Source of the DNA: CAZAYP01 sp964489425 [NCBI: uncultured Verrucomicrobiota bacterium]
GTDB lineage: Bacteria > Verrucomicrobiota > Kiritimatiellia > RZYC01
Direction of reading: 5' to 3'
Length of the DNA: 32,075 nucleotides
Assembly: GCA_964489425.1 (NCBI GenBank)
Contig: CAZAYP010000063.1
Location: forward strand, 1 to 32,075
The notes under the pieces were generated by a model. That model searched no databases. It was not told the DNA's origin and saw nothing but the letters and a program-made list of their open reading frames with translations. The position numbers and the translations under genes are program-made. Position 1 is the stretch's first letter; each line of letters opens with the position of its first letter. Shown here one piece after another: positions 25,650-32,075 of this stretch.

Positions 25650-26599
25650 AACCGGACCTCTCTGGATTGTCGAGCCCGGAGATACCATTCCATCGTTTTG
25701 CGCAACCCATCGGTCAGGGGTGTAGTGCAACGCAATCCCAATTCATGAAGCCTGGTCACGTCCAGCACTTTGTCGGCCTGCCCATCCGGTCGCGAGGTGT
25801 CCCATTCGATGGAACCCCGGTAACCGGCCAGATCTTTGATGGTTTCGGCAAGGTGCCGGATGGACACGCTGGTTCCGGTGGAAATGTTGACCGGGTCGCT
25901 GATGCTATAATTGGCGAGGAACCAGGGAATGGTGCGGGCTACGTCTCCGGCGTAAACAAAATCGCGACGTGGTTGGCCCGTGCCCCAGACCACCACCGCC
26001 GGCCGGCCACTTTCGCGCGCATCAACAAACTTGCGGACCAAGGCCGGGATCACGTGGGCCTGCTCCAGGTTGAAGTTGTCCCATTCACCATAGACATTGC
26101 CTGGGATTAAGACCACAGAGTTGAAGCCATACTGCCGGCGATAGGCCCAGGATTGGACCAACAGCATCTTTTTGGCCATGGCGTAGCCGGCGCTCTCTGG
26201 CTGCGGAAAGCCGTCCCAGATATGGCCTTCGCTAATCGGTGCGGCGGCTGTGGCGGGATACGCACAGGACCCCATCAAGGCGAGCAACTTGATCACGCCG
26301 GCGCGATACGCTTCATGGATCAGCGGGAGGGTCATGGACAGGTTATCGTAAAAAAAATCCGCCGGCCGGTTGGCGTTGGCGGCAATGCCGCCTGACATGG
26401 CTGCCAGATGCACGATGGCATCAGGCTGGATATCCATGAGCATTGCCCGCGCCGCGCCCGCCGCCATGAGATCATAATCCTGTCGGCCTACAGCGATAAC
26501 TGTTGTCCCGCAGGCGCTTCGCAGCGCCGGCACGATGTGATGACCAAGGAAGCCTGTCGCGCCCGTGACCAATATTCGCTTGAAACCAAGGACGGTCAT
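25646..26599 (-). CDS. fcl: GDP-L-fucose synthase family epimerase/reductase
   Basis: A 317-aa extended SDR starting at the ATG at 26599, with AGGA 8 nt upstream; the longer in-frame extension to 26710 has no family resemblance. It shows GATGFLG (13-19), the CAYP motif (112-115), a YAMAK catalytic pair (Y139/K143) followed by KMLLVQ, NVYGEWDNF (168-176) and a histidine in AHVIPALVRKF (H182). All match GDP-L-fucose synthase, which converts GDP-4-keto-6-deoxymannose by 3,5-epimerisation and 4-reduction. Colitose synthase ColC belongs to the same fold group, and a ColD-type dehydratase is encoded at 30349-31542, so a dideoxysugar substrate is equally plausible. The residue two before the cysteine is G110, where the family normally has Ser or Thr; S111 is adjacent. 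No GDP-mannose 4,6-dehydratase is in the window. Confidence 0.85.
   Translation of the reverse strand: MTVLGFKRILVTGATGFLGHHIVPALRSACGTTVIAVGRQDYDLMAAGAARAMLMDIQPDAIVHLAAMSGGIAANANRPADFFYDNLSMTLPLIHEAYRAGVIKLLALMGSCAYPATAAAPISEGHIWDGFPQPESAGYAMAKKMLLVQSWAYRRQYGFNSVVLIPGNVYGEWDNFNLEQAHVIPALVRKFVDARESGRPAVVVWGTGQPRRDFVYAGDVARTIPWFLANYSISDPVNISTGTSVSIRHLAETIKDLAGYRGSIEWDTSRPDGQADKVLDVTRLHELGLRCTTPLTDGLRKTMEWYLRARQSREVRL
25657..25663 (-). promoter_or_regulatory. Ribosome binding site that fixes the GTG start of the SDR gene
   Basis: On the minus strand AGAGAGG lies 7 nt before GTG at 25649, inside the 3' end of the upstream gene. The GTGA stop-start overlap together with this site is the main reason for choosing the shorter protein over the longer ATG-initiated frame. 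Confidence 0.75.
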
Positions 26600-26839
26600 G
26601 CCGCTTTTCCTGACCGCCGCCTCAACCGAACGGCAGACCCCCATAGCCCGTCTGTCGGGGTCCGTGACTCCGCCCGGAGTTGCCCATGGTACCAGTGCGA
26701 AAGGCCCCAACCCATCGGCTTGAATGGCGTCCCCCAGTTGACCACCAGGCGATGAAACTTAGGACTCGATCCTAGCGCTTGGCTCATGGCAACCAGACTA
26801 GCAAAAGCCGGGGACATGGCAAGCCGGATATATTTCGAA
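26600..26839. other. 240-bp gap upstream of the GDP-fucose synthase-like gene
   Basis: This is the largest gap inside the cluster and may hold a secondary promoter. It contains a short imperfect palindrome with TAGGA/TCCTA arms at 26760-26774. A 73-codon minus-strand frame (26596-26817) ends in an ATGA overlap with the next start, but it has no ribosome binding site at its first ATG and no recognisable motif. I do not call it a gene. Confidence 0.4.
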
Positions 26840-27538
26840 TCAGCGCCAGAAGTACAACTCCCGCCAAATCTGCGCCATGTACGCCGCGCCCCAGCGGAAC
26901 GGTTGCAGCTTGCGCTGGCCGCCGATGCGCGGCGGCTCGTCGGCCGGGATCTCGGTGACTTTCAGCTTGCGTTTGGCGGCCCGGACGGACAATAGCGGCT
27001 CGACGCCCAGCACGGTGCCGAACCACTTTTCCGGCCGGTAGGCGTCTGCGTTGTCCAAGCCCAGATCGTAGAACAGGCGGGTGCGATAGGCGCGGAAAAT
27101 AACCATGGCATCGGTATAATGCCCGCCGTGCAGGCTGTTGATGGTGCGGGTGTAGAGCCAGTTGCCGAACCCGGTCATCCAGTCATCATCGTCACTGTGG
27201 GCGGGCGGCAGGTAACGGGAGGCGATCACCATGTCATAGCCTTCGTTCATTTTTTCAATCAGCCGTGGAATCGCATCCGGGATCGAGTTGCCGTCCGGGC
27301 TGAAGGTGATCACAATGTCGCCGCGAACCTGCGGGAACGCTTCGTTGTAAGCAAACCGTATCCCGGCCTGACGCTGCACCAGCACGTCGTAACCCTGCGC
27401 GCGGGCATAGTCGGCCGTGCCATCGGTCGACGCGTCGATTACCAAAATCTGCTGGCACCACTCGGGCCGGACTTGTGGCATGATCACGCGCATGGGCTCG
27501 AGTTCGTTGCGGGTGGGCACCAAGAGGGTCGTCGTCAT
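26840..27538 (-). CDS. Family 2 glycosyltransferase (dolichol-phosphate mannose synthase-like)
   Basis: A 232-aa single-domain GT-A transferase. The ATG at 27538 is preferred because MTTTLLVPTRNE is the standard N-terminus and GGAAGG lies about 10 nt upstream; the longer frame to 27598 would overlap the end-to-start gap with Arg/Pro-rich residues. Motifs: PTRNE (8-12), IDASTDGT (34-41, in place of DDGSTDGT), SPDGNSIP (80-87, metal-binding region) and ASRYLPP (106-112). There are no C-terminal membrane helices, so it probably acts at the inner face of the membrane with another protein or as a soluble enzyme. It sits 78 bp after the thiamine enzyme beta gene. Confidence 0.85.
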   Translation of the reverse strand: MTTTLLVPTRNELEPMRVIMPQVRPEWCQQILVIDASTDGTADYARAQGYDVLVQRQAGIRFAYNEAFPQVRGDIVITFSPDGNSIPDAIPRLIEKMNEGYDMVIASRYLPPAHSDDDDWMTGFGNWLYTRTINSLHGGHYTDAMVIFRAYRTRLFYDLGLDNADAYRPEKWFGTVLGVEPLLSVRAAKRKLKVTEIPADEPPRIGGQRKLQPFRWGAAYMAQIWRELYFWR

Positions 27539-27616
27539 CGTGGCTGGGCCTTCCGGGGGTGGACGCCTGGCGCGCGGCCGGCCGCACGCCCCCGACAACC
27601 GGACAGACGGCTGACC

Positions 27617-28153
27617 TCATTTTTCATGGTAGTAATCCCCATGCTCGACAAGGATCGTGCTCCGGCCGTCAGCCCGCTCCAAGGCCTCTTGATAGGCGGG
27701 GTATATCTGCTCCGGCTCTTCAAGGCGTATGATGTTGATGGTCGAGCACAACAGGCGGAAGCCGGCAGTGAAATCACCCACGTGCTGGTGTTGGGGATGC
27801 AACGGTCGCTCGGAGCCGATGCTGGTGCGAATGATCACGCGGGGCACATATCCGCCAGCCGACATGGCCGCCAGCTTGTCCAGATGGTTGACCACCTGGT
27901 TGGCCGCCAGCAGCAGGAAGTTCCAGCGGGGATAGATGCTCACGGGGATTTGGCCGGCCAATGCCAGCCCGATGGCCATCCCGGTCTGCATCTCTTCGCC
28001 CACCGGCAGTTCGAGCAGCTTTTCGCGTGGGACGCCGGTCAACGTGGACGTTATGGCCGTGCCCGGCACGGCCACGGCCTGGCCGAGAAAGACGACGCGC
28101 GGATCGCCGGCCAGATACTCCATACTCCGCTTGAGTTCGTCAAAGTACCGCAT
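27617..28153 (-). CDS. Thiamine-diphosphate enzyme, E1 beta-like pyrimidine-binding subunit (short)
   Basis: A 178-aa protein equivalent to the pyrimidine (PYR) domain of transketolase / 2-oxoacid dehydrogenase E1 beta. The LPVGEEMQTGMAIGLALAG block (49-67) supplies the catalytic glutamate that activates thiamine diphosphate, and YPRWNF...ANQVVNHLDK (74-93) matches the conserved helix after it. It ends where E1 beta proteins normally continue into a transketolase-C domain of about 130 residues, so it is a minimal subunit. The start at 28153 lies 1 nt after the alpha stop (TGA-T-ATG), which implies translational coupling and a heteromeric enzyme. Given its neighbours, it may catalyse carbon-carbon bond formation on a keto-sugar. 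Decarboxylation of a 2-oxoacid is the alternative. Confidence 0.8.
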   Translation of the reverse strand: MRYFDELKRSMEYLAGDPRVVFLGQAVAVPGTAITSTLTGVPREKLLELPVGEEMQTGMAIGLALAGQIPVSIYPRWNFLLLAANQVVNHLDKLAAMSAGGYVPRVIIRTSIGSERPLHPQHQHVGDFTAGFRLLCSTINIIRLEEPEQIYPAYQEALERADGRSTILVEHGDYYHEK

Positions 28154-28154
28154 A

Positions 28155-28766
28155 TCAGAACTGGACGCGCACCCCGGCCCCGGCGTGGGGATAGGGTGAA
28201 TCGTAGCGATAATAATCAACCTTGGGATGATCCGCGTTTTCGTACGTCAGCCGCGGGGTTCCCCAAACCTGGCGTGTGTCGGTGCAGACCGACTTGCCGT
28301 TATCTTCCACCACAAAGCGAATCGGCAGATCCCAGTTGGCGGCATACTTGATACACTCATGCGCAATGCCGGTTTCTGCGGTCATGTCGCCGATAAAACA
28401 CCAGACCTTAAAGGGCCTCCCGGCCCGTTCGCTGGCCAGCGCCAACCCGGTGGCGATCGGGACCATGCCGCCGACAATGGCAGAAGAAATCACACGGAAC
28501 TCTGGAAAACACAGGGCAATGGAATGCCCGGCCAATATTTCCGCGCGCAACGCCTCGCGTGGCACCCCTTTCAGCAGGCAGTGATAATGACTGCGCCATG
28601 AACAGCAAACCCAGTCCGGATCCTCCACCTTTTCAAAAAGAGTGATTAATGCATCCTCATTGCCACGGCTGAGATGCACTGGGGCATGGATGCGTCCGGC
28701 GTTGAACAACGCGGCCATCTCAGACTCAAAGTCGATCAAATCCTGCTTGCCAAGGCGGCTGCTCAT
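28155..28766 (-). CDS. Thiamine-diphosphate enzyme, E1 alpha-like cofactor-binding subunit (short)
   Basis: A 203-aa protein corresponding to the PP domain of 2-oxoacid dehydrogenase E1 alpha, which normally runs past 300 residues. The SWRSHYHCLLKG block (56-67) matches the conserved histidine loop of E1 alpha, and SAIVGGMVPIATGLALA (95-111) matches its glycine-rich helix. The thiamine-diphosphate/Mg motif runs from G126-D127 to N156, with M128 replacing the usual third glycine. The C-terminal third of a normal E1 alpha is missing. No lipoyl-protein E2 or E3 gene is nearby, so a classical dehydrogenase complex is unlikely. The ribosome binding site is weak (GGGTGACGGG). Confidence 0.8.
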   Translation of the reverse strand: MSSRLGKQDLIDFESEMAALFNAGRIHAPVHLSRGNEDALITLFEKVEDPDWVCCSWRSHYHCLLKGVPREALRAEILAGHSIALCFPEFRVISSAIVGGMVPIATGLALASERAGRPFKVWCFIGDMTAETGIAHECIKYAANWDLPIRFVVEDNGKSVCTDTRQVWGTPRLTYENADHPKVDYYRYDSPYPHAGAGVRVQF

Positions 28767-28840
28767 CCCGTCACCCGATCACGCCTACATGTCGCATGGT
28801 TTTACGGTTCCGCTGTGTTACGGGCCAACGCGCCTGTTGC

Positions 28841-30334
28841 CTAAATCACGTCGCCCGCCAAGTACCGTTTGACGGGAATGGTTACCATATCAGCCAGATG
28901 GGCACAAACTTTCGCGCCGAATATTTTGCGCACGCGGCGCAGGTAGCCGGCATCCGTAAAATAGGTGCGGAACGCGTGGTCACGGAACGCCAGCACCTCG
29001 GCGACGGGCAGGTGGCGCGTGGGCAGCGGCTGCGTCCAGTAGCCAAGCTGCGCGTACGCCTCCCAGCGGTCAGGCGCCTGGCCCGCGGCCTCAGCCCGCG
29101 CGTACAGGGCCGATCCCGGGTACGGCATGACCGTATAGAAATTGGCAAACTCGCACTGCAGTTCCAGGGCGAGGTCCAGGGTTTGTTGCAGCGTATCCCG
29201 ATCGTCGTCCGGCAGGCCAAACATGTAGTTGCCGAGCACATGGATGCCGTTGTCCTGCAGTGCGCGCACCGCCCCGGCTGCCGCGCTCCGCGCGGTTTTG
29301 TGCACGCCGGACAAGACGGCGGCGCTGGCGGATTCAATGCCCAGGCAGATCCACTGGACCCCGGCCTTTCGCAGGTGCGGCAGCAACGCGACTGGTACGG
29401 AATCCACGCGGGCGTAAGCCCAGATGTTCAAGTCATAACCGCGGGCGATCAGCAAGTCGCAAAACCGCTCCACGCGGCCTGGCGCGGCCAGGAACAGTTC
29501 GTCCGCCAGGCGCAGGTTGCGGATGCCGTGGTGCTGCGCCAGGTCGTCGATCCAGCCCATGACGGTTTCCACGGGCCAGTGCTTGAGGCCTGGCCGGCCG
29601 AACAGGGTATGGATGCAGCAGTAGTCACAGGAATACGGGCATCCCAGCGAGGTGTACAGCGAAGCGTACGGGGACCGGACATCCATGAAGTCCGGGTCCC
29701 GGCTCTGCTCGAAGTATTGAAAACAGTGCCAGTTGTGCGCGCGGTACTGCGTCAAGTCCGGCAACAAATCCCAGGCCGGTCCCGGCAGCTCCGCCGCCAG
29801 CCGATCGAGCGGTTGCGCTGCGCCGGTGCAGGCGCAGCCCGTCCCGGTGCGATGCCACAGGCCGGGCGCCTGGTCAAGCGCCCGCGCGCCACGCAGGTGC
29901 TCCAACAGTCCGGCCAGGGCGTGGCGGCCGTCCCCCAAAAGGATGTAGTCGGCCTGCTCCTGTCGCAGGGTCAGCTCCGGCAACGCGGCAGGATGCGTGC
30001 CGCCCAGTGCGACCGGCAACTCCGGCGCCGCCGCCTTGAGATCGCGCAGCAGGCTGCGGACGGCCGGCATGGTCTGGGTCGACGCCGAGGGATGGTGACC
30101 GTACGCCAGGATCACGACCAGGCGCGGCGACAACGCCAGGCAACGTTCTCGCGTAGCCGCGTCCCAGCCCTGGGTGTTGATGTCGTGCAGCGCCACCGTG
30201 AACCCCAACTGGCGCATGGCGCCAGCCAGCAGGCATGCCCAGAGCGGCGGATCTACGGCCGTGAATGCGCGGGCCAGGTCTTGGTAGGCTGCCGGCGGTG
30301 TGCCAGGATGGATAAACAGCAGGTCCAGCGCCAT
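28841..30334 (-). CDS. B12-binding-domain radical SAM protein (second copy type)
   Basis: A 497-aa protein beginning MALDLLFIHPG. Residues about 1-150 form a cobalamin-binding-like domain (LHDIN at 49-53, VALGGTHP at 108-115) without the base-on DxHxxG motif. The radical SAM core starts at SLGCPYSCDYCC, with ligands C232, C236 and C239, followed by LADELFL and a CLGIESAS strand. The C-terminal region contains FYTVMPYPGSALY, a block typical of BchE/hopanoid-type radical SAM proteins. The start is 14 bp after the preceding stop, so it is cotranscribed with the dehydratase gene; 74 bp separate it from the thiamine enzyme. The substrate is unknown; methylation or rearrangement of the cluster's sugar or its lipid carrier is possible. 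Confidence 0.85.
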   Translation of the reverse strand: MALDLLFIHPGTPPAAYQDLARAFTAVDPPLWACLLAGAMRQLGFTVALHDINTQGWDAATRERCLALSPRLVVILAYGHHPSASTQTMPAVRSLLRDLKAAAPELPVALGGTHPAALPELTLRQEQADYILLGDGRHALAGLLEHLRGARALDQAPGLWHRTGTGCACTGAAQPLDRLAAELPGPAWDLLPDLTQYRAHNWHCFQYFEQSRDPDFMDVRSPYASLYTSLGCPYSCDYCCIHTLFGRPGLKHWPVETVMGWIDDLAQHHGIRNLRLADELFLAAPGRVERFCDLLIARGYDLNIWAYARVDSVPVALLPHLRKAGVQWICLGIESASAAVLSGVHKTARSAAAGAVRALQDNGIHVLGNYMFGLPDDDRDTLQQTLDLALELQCEFANFYTVMPYPGSALYARAEAAGQAPDRWEAYAQLGYWTQPLPTRHLPVAEVLAFRDHAFRTYFTDAGYLRRVRKIFGAKVCAHLADMVTIPVKRYLAGDVI

Positions 30335-30348
30335 GCGCGGACGCGGCT

Positions 30349-31542
30349 TCAGCCGGCCTCCAAGGCCTTCAGTACGACCCCGCAGATGAACTCGACATCT
30401 GCCGGATCCAAGGTCTGGTTGTTGGGCAGGTAAAACCCACCGTTATAAATCCGGTCGGCCACGGGCGCGGCAAATTCCCCGAACCGCGCCGCCCAGAAGG
30501 GGTGGCGGCCCAGGTTGCCGGACGTGAACAAGCGCGTGTCGATATCATGCGCGGTGAGCGCGGTGACCATCTTCTTGCGCTCGTCCCGCGAGGCCGCGAC
30601 CGCGCCAAAAGAGATGCTGCTGATGGTATCTTCCCGGCCCGCCCGGGCAAACCCCACCCGGCCTTCAAGCAACTGCTGGTACTGCCTGTGGTTGGCCACA
30701 CGGCGCGTGATCGTGGCGTCCAAGCGCGGCAACTGCAGCAACCCGATGTACGCGGTCAGGTCCAGGGGCCGCAGGTTGTAGCCGGGCACGAGGAACGCAA
30801 ACGGCGACATGAACGGGTCGATCCCATGCTGGGCCAGCAAGTTCTGCTGGGCGTCAGGCGGCAACTCCTTGCACCATCCGTGACTCCGCAGCATGACCAG
30901 GTGGCGCCAGAGTTCCTCATCCCGGGTGCTGACCATCCCGCCTTCAATCGTGGACATGTGGTGGCCGTAATAAAACGAAAACGCGGACATGCAGCCGAAC
31001 GTGCCCACCAGTTGTCCGCCGGACCGGGCACCGTGGGCCGCGCAACAGTCCTCCATCAGATTGAAGCCGTAACGCTGTTGCAGGGCCATGATCGCGCCCA
31101 TGTTGGCCGGCGTGCCGAGCACGTGCACCAGGATGACGTTGTCCGGCTTTTCCGTTGCGAGGATTTTCTCCAGGCTGGCCGGATCCAAGCCAAAAGTGGC
31201 AGGGTCCGCCTCGCACATCAAGGGCTGCCAGCCCAGTTGCATGGCCGGGGCAACCGTGGTGCTCCAGCCCGTAGCCGGAACCACGACCTTGCGGTTGCCG
31301 GACCGCCCGGCACTGTCCATCGCCGCATACATGAGCAGGTCGGCCGATGACCCTGAATTACAGAAAACCGAGTGCGGCACGCCCAGCCACCGGCTCCAAG
31401 CCGCCTCGAATTCGGGCGTAACCACGGACATCGTCAGGCGCGGATACACTTTGAGCCACTCGATCAGGGCCGCAATATCATCTTCTGTGATGGTATCCAC
31501 CGCCAAGTCAAACCGGCGGCTGCGAAAGGATTCATTTATCAT
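30349..31542 (-). CDS. ColD/RfbH-type PLP-dependent sugar 3-dehydratase (DegT/DnrJ/EryC1/StrS fold)
   Basis: A 397-aa protein of the sugar aminotransferase fold. The cofactor-binding EDCCAAHG (164-171) is present, but the position that holds the Schiff-base lysine in aminotransferases is histidine: SFYYGHHMSTIEGG, with H194 six residues before E200. His at this site defines GDP-4-keto-6-deoxymannose 3-dehydratase (ColD, about 388 aa) and CDP-4-keto-6-deoxyglucose 3-dehydratase (E1/RfbH), which remove the 3-hydroxyl. The four-cysteine 2Fe-2S motif of E1 is not visible downstream, and the length fits ColD better. A YPRLTMSVVTPEFE N-terminal block agrees. AAGG lies 7 nt before the ATG. It is the first gene of the cluster and predicts a 3-deoxy sugar product. 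Confidence 0.85.
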   Translation of the reverse strand: MINESFRSRRFDLAVDTITEDDIAALIEWLKVYPRLTMSVVTPEFEAAWSRWLGVPHSVFCNSGSSADLLMYAAMDSAGRSGNRKVVVPATGWSTTVAPAMQLGWQPLMCEADPATFGLDPASLEKILATEKPDNVILVHVLGTPANMGAIMALQQRYGFNLMEDCCAAHGARSGGQLVGTFGCMSAFSFYYGHHMSTIEGGMVSTRDEELWRHLVMLRSHGWCKELPPDAQQNLLAQHGIDPFMSPFAFLVPGYNLRPLDLTAYIGLLQLPRLDATITRRVANHRQYQQLLEGRVGFARAGREDTISSISFGAVAASRDERKKMVTALTAHDIDTRLFTSGNLGRHPFWAARFGEFAAPVADRIYNGGFYLPNNQTLDPADVEFICGVVLKALEAG

Positions 31543-32075
31543 CAGTAGCCTTTTTGTGGAAAGTAAGCCAAACCATCGGCTTTGTTAAGCGTTATTGTGA
31601 GCGCATCGCGCTTGGCATTGAAATTCAGCATGGCGCCAGGAAATGTTGCCTGCCTGCTCTTCATCAATATTCTCCCGCAGGAACGTAGGAGGACAAACCC
31701 ATTCATCCTGTCCGTCCTGTCCATCCATGTTCATTCTGCCTCTGCTCCGCGATCTCTGCGCCGCTGCGGTTCACGGAAATCGAGACCGGAATATTTTCCC
31801 GCAGAGACGCAAAGCCGCGAAGCCGGATCTGGCTTCTTGGCGACTTTGTGTCTTCGTGTGAGAATATGATTTGGAATGAATGGAGACCGGGCAGGAATCG
31901 GGACCGGAATATTTTCCCGCCAAGACGCAAAGCCGCAAAGCCGGATCTGGCTTCTTGGTGGCTTTGTGTCTTCGTGTGAGAATATGATTTGGAATGAATG
32001 GAGACCGGGCAGGGTTCGGAACCGGAATATTTTCCCGCCAAGACGCAAAGCCGCAAAGCCGGATCTGGCTTCTTG
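31543..32075. repeat. Non-coding upstream flank of the sugar cluster, filled with repeats
   Basis: No supported gene is present. The first 120 bp upstream of the dehydratase gene should hold its promoter, but no clear -35/-10 pair was seen. Positions 31667-31690 resemble a decayed end of the repeat element; 31705-31735 is a TCCTGTCC-rich low-complexity stretch; 31753-31778 matches the extreme left end of the window. From 31785 the 118-bp tandem array continues past the edge. A 40-codon minus-strand frame ending at the dehydratase start owes its ribosome binding site to the repeat end and is not called. Confidence 0.65.
31785..32075. repeat. 118-bp tandem repeat array, about 2.5 copies, cut by the window edge
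   Basis: ACCGGAATATTTTCCCGC starts at 31785, 31903 and 32021, giving exact 118-bp spacing twice. Each full unit holds an imperfect inverted repeat (CGCAAAGCC...GGCTTTGTGTC arms, AATATT/GAATAT tips, GGATCT centre) followed by a TTTGGAATGAATGGAGACCGGGCAGG spacer-like segment. Copies 2 and 3 share the CCAAGACGCAAAGCCGCAAA variant, while copy 1 has GCAGAGACGC. The left-end copy at 37-107 lies in the same orientation. Confidence 0.85.

Noticed and set aside
26596-26817. 73-codon minus-strand frame with an ATGA overlap onto the GDP-fucose synthase-like start
   Set aside because: There is no ribosome binding site at the first or second ATG and no recognisable motif; a stop-start overlap alone is expected fairly often by chance.
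27617-28766. Pyruvate or acetoin dehydrogenase E1 component
   Set aside because: Both subunits are far too short, the beta subunit lacks the transketolase-C domain, and no lipoyl E2 or E3 gene is present.
30349-31542. Annotation as an ordinary sugar aminotransferase
   Set aside because: The Schiff-base lysine position is histidine, which is diagnostic of the 3-dehydratase branch.
31542-31664. 40-codon minus-strand frame starting with a good GGAG site and ending at the dehydratase start codon
   Set aside because: Its ribosome binding site and first codons derive from the end of the dispersed repeat (GCGGGAGAATATTGATG), and the peptide matches no known family.
1-32075. CRISPR array
   Set aside because: The only regularly spaced repeats have a 118-bp period with near-identical intervening sequence, so they are tandem repeats rather than repeat-spacer units.

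Overview
The window looks like GC-rich chromosomal DNA of a Gram-negative bacterium, most likely from the PVC superphylum (Verrucomicrobiota / Kiritimatiellota / Lentisphaerota). This rests on the enormous secreted mosaic protein with autotransporter-associated beta-strand repeats, fibronectin-III-like modules and many SGG/NTN-type linkers, on the TPR-fused GT-C glycosyltransferases, and on the low-complexity hairpin repeats between genes. No 16S gene or other phylogenetic marker is present, so the assignment is an inference. No tRNA, rRNA, CRISPR array, transposase or integrase was recognised.

Every convincing gene is on the minus strand, so transcription runs from right to left. Region 1 (31542 down to about 22327) is a compact nucleotide-sugar and glycan gene cluster. 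In order of transcription it holds a ColD-type PLP sugar 3-dehydratase whose Schiff-base lysine is replaced by histidine, a B12-binding radical SAM protein, a miniature two-gene thiamine-diphosphate enzyme (E1 alpha-like and E1 beta-like), a family 2 glycosyltransferase, a GDP-L-fucose synthase family epimerase/reductase, a second short-chain sugar reductase with a GTG start overlapping the previous stop, a second family 2 glycosyltransferase, and a second B12-binding radical SAM protein. Together these suggest synthesis of an unusual deoxysugar. A 3,6-dideoxyhexose carrying a thiamine-dependent carbon branch is my preferred hypothesis, but the sequence does not prove it.

Region 2 (22176 down to 17561) holds two paralogous membrane glycosyltransferases of the TMTC / TPR-fused GT-C type, each about 720-730 aa. 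Each carries an in-frame low-complexity insertion at the same loop. Region 3 (16935 down to 352) is one uninterrupted reading frame for a 5527-residue exported mosaic protein made of beta-sandwich modules, beta-strand repeats, an embedded endonuclease/exonuclease/phosphatase-like domain and several internally duplicated modules. One reading of the locus is that the sugar cluster and dolichol-phosphate-mannose-synthase-like enzymes make a lipid-linked sugar, the TMTC-like enzymes transfer it outside the membrane, and the neighbouring giant protein is a candidate acceptor.

Both ends of the window carry copies of the same imperfect inverted-repeat element in the same orientation. On the right it is arrayed in tandem with a 118-bp period and runs off the edge. 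Other gaps between genes contain short GC-rich hairpin repeats and no convincing genes.
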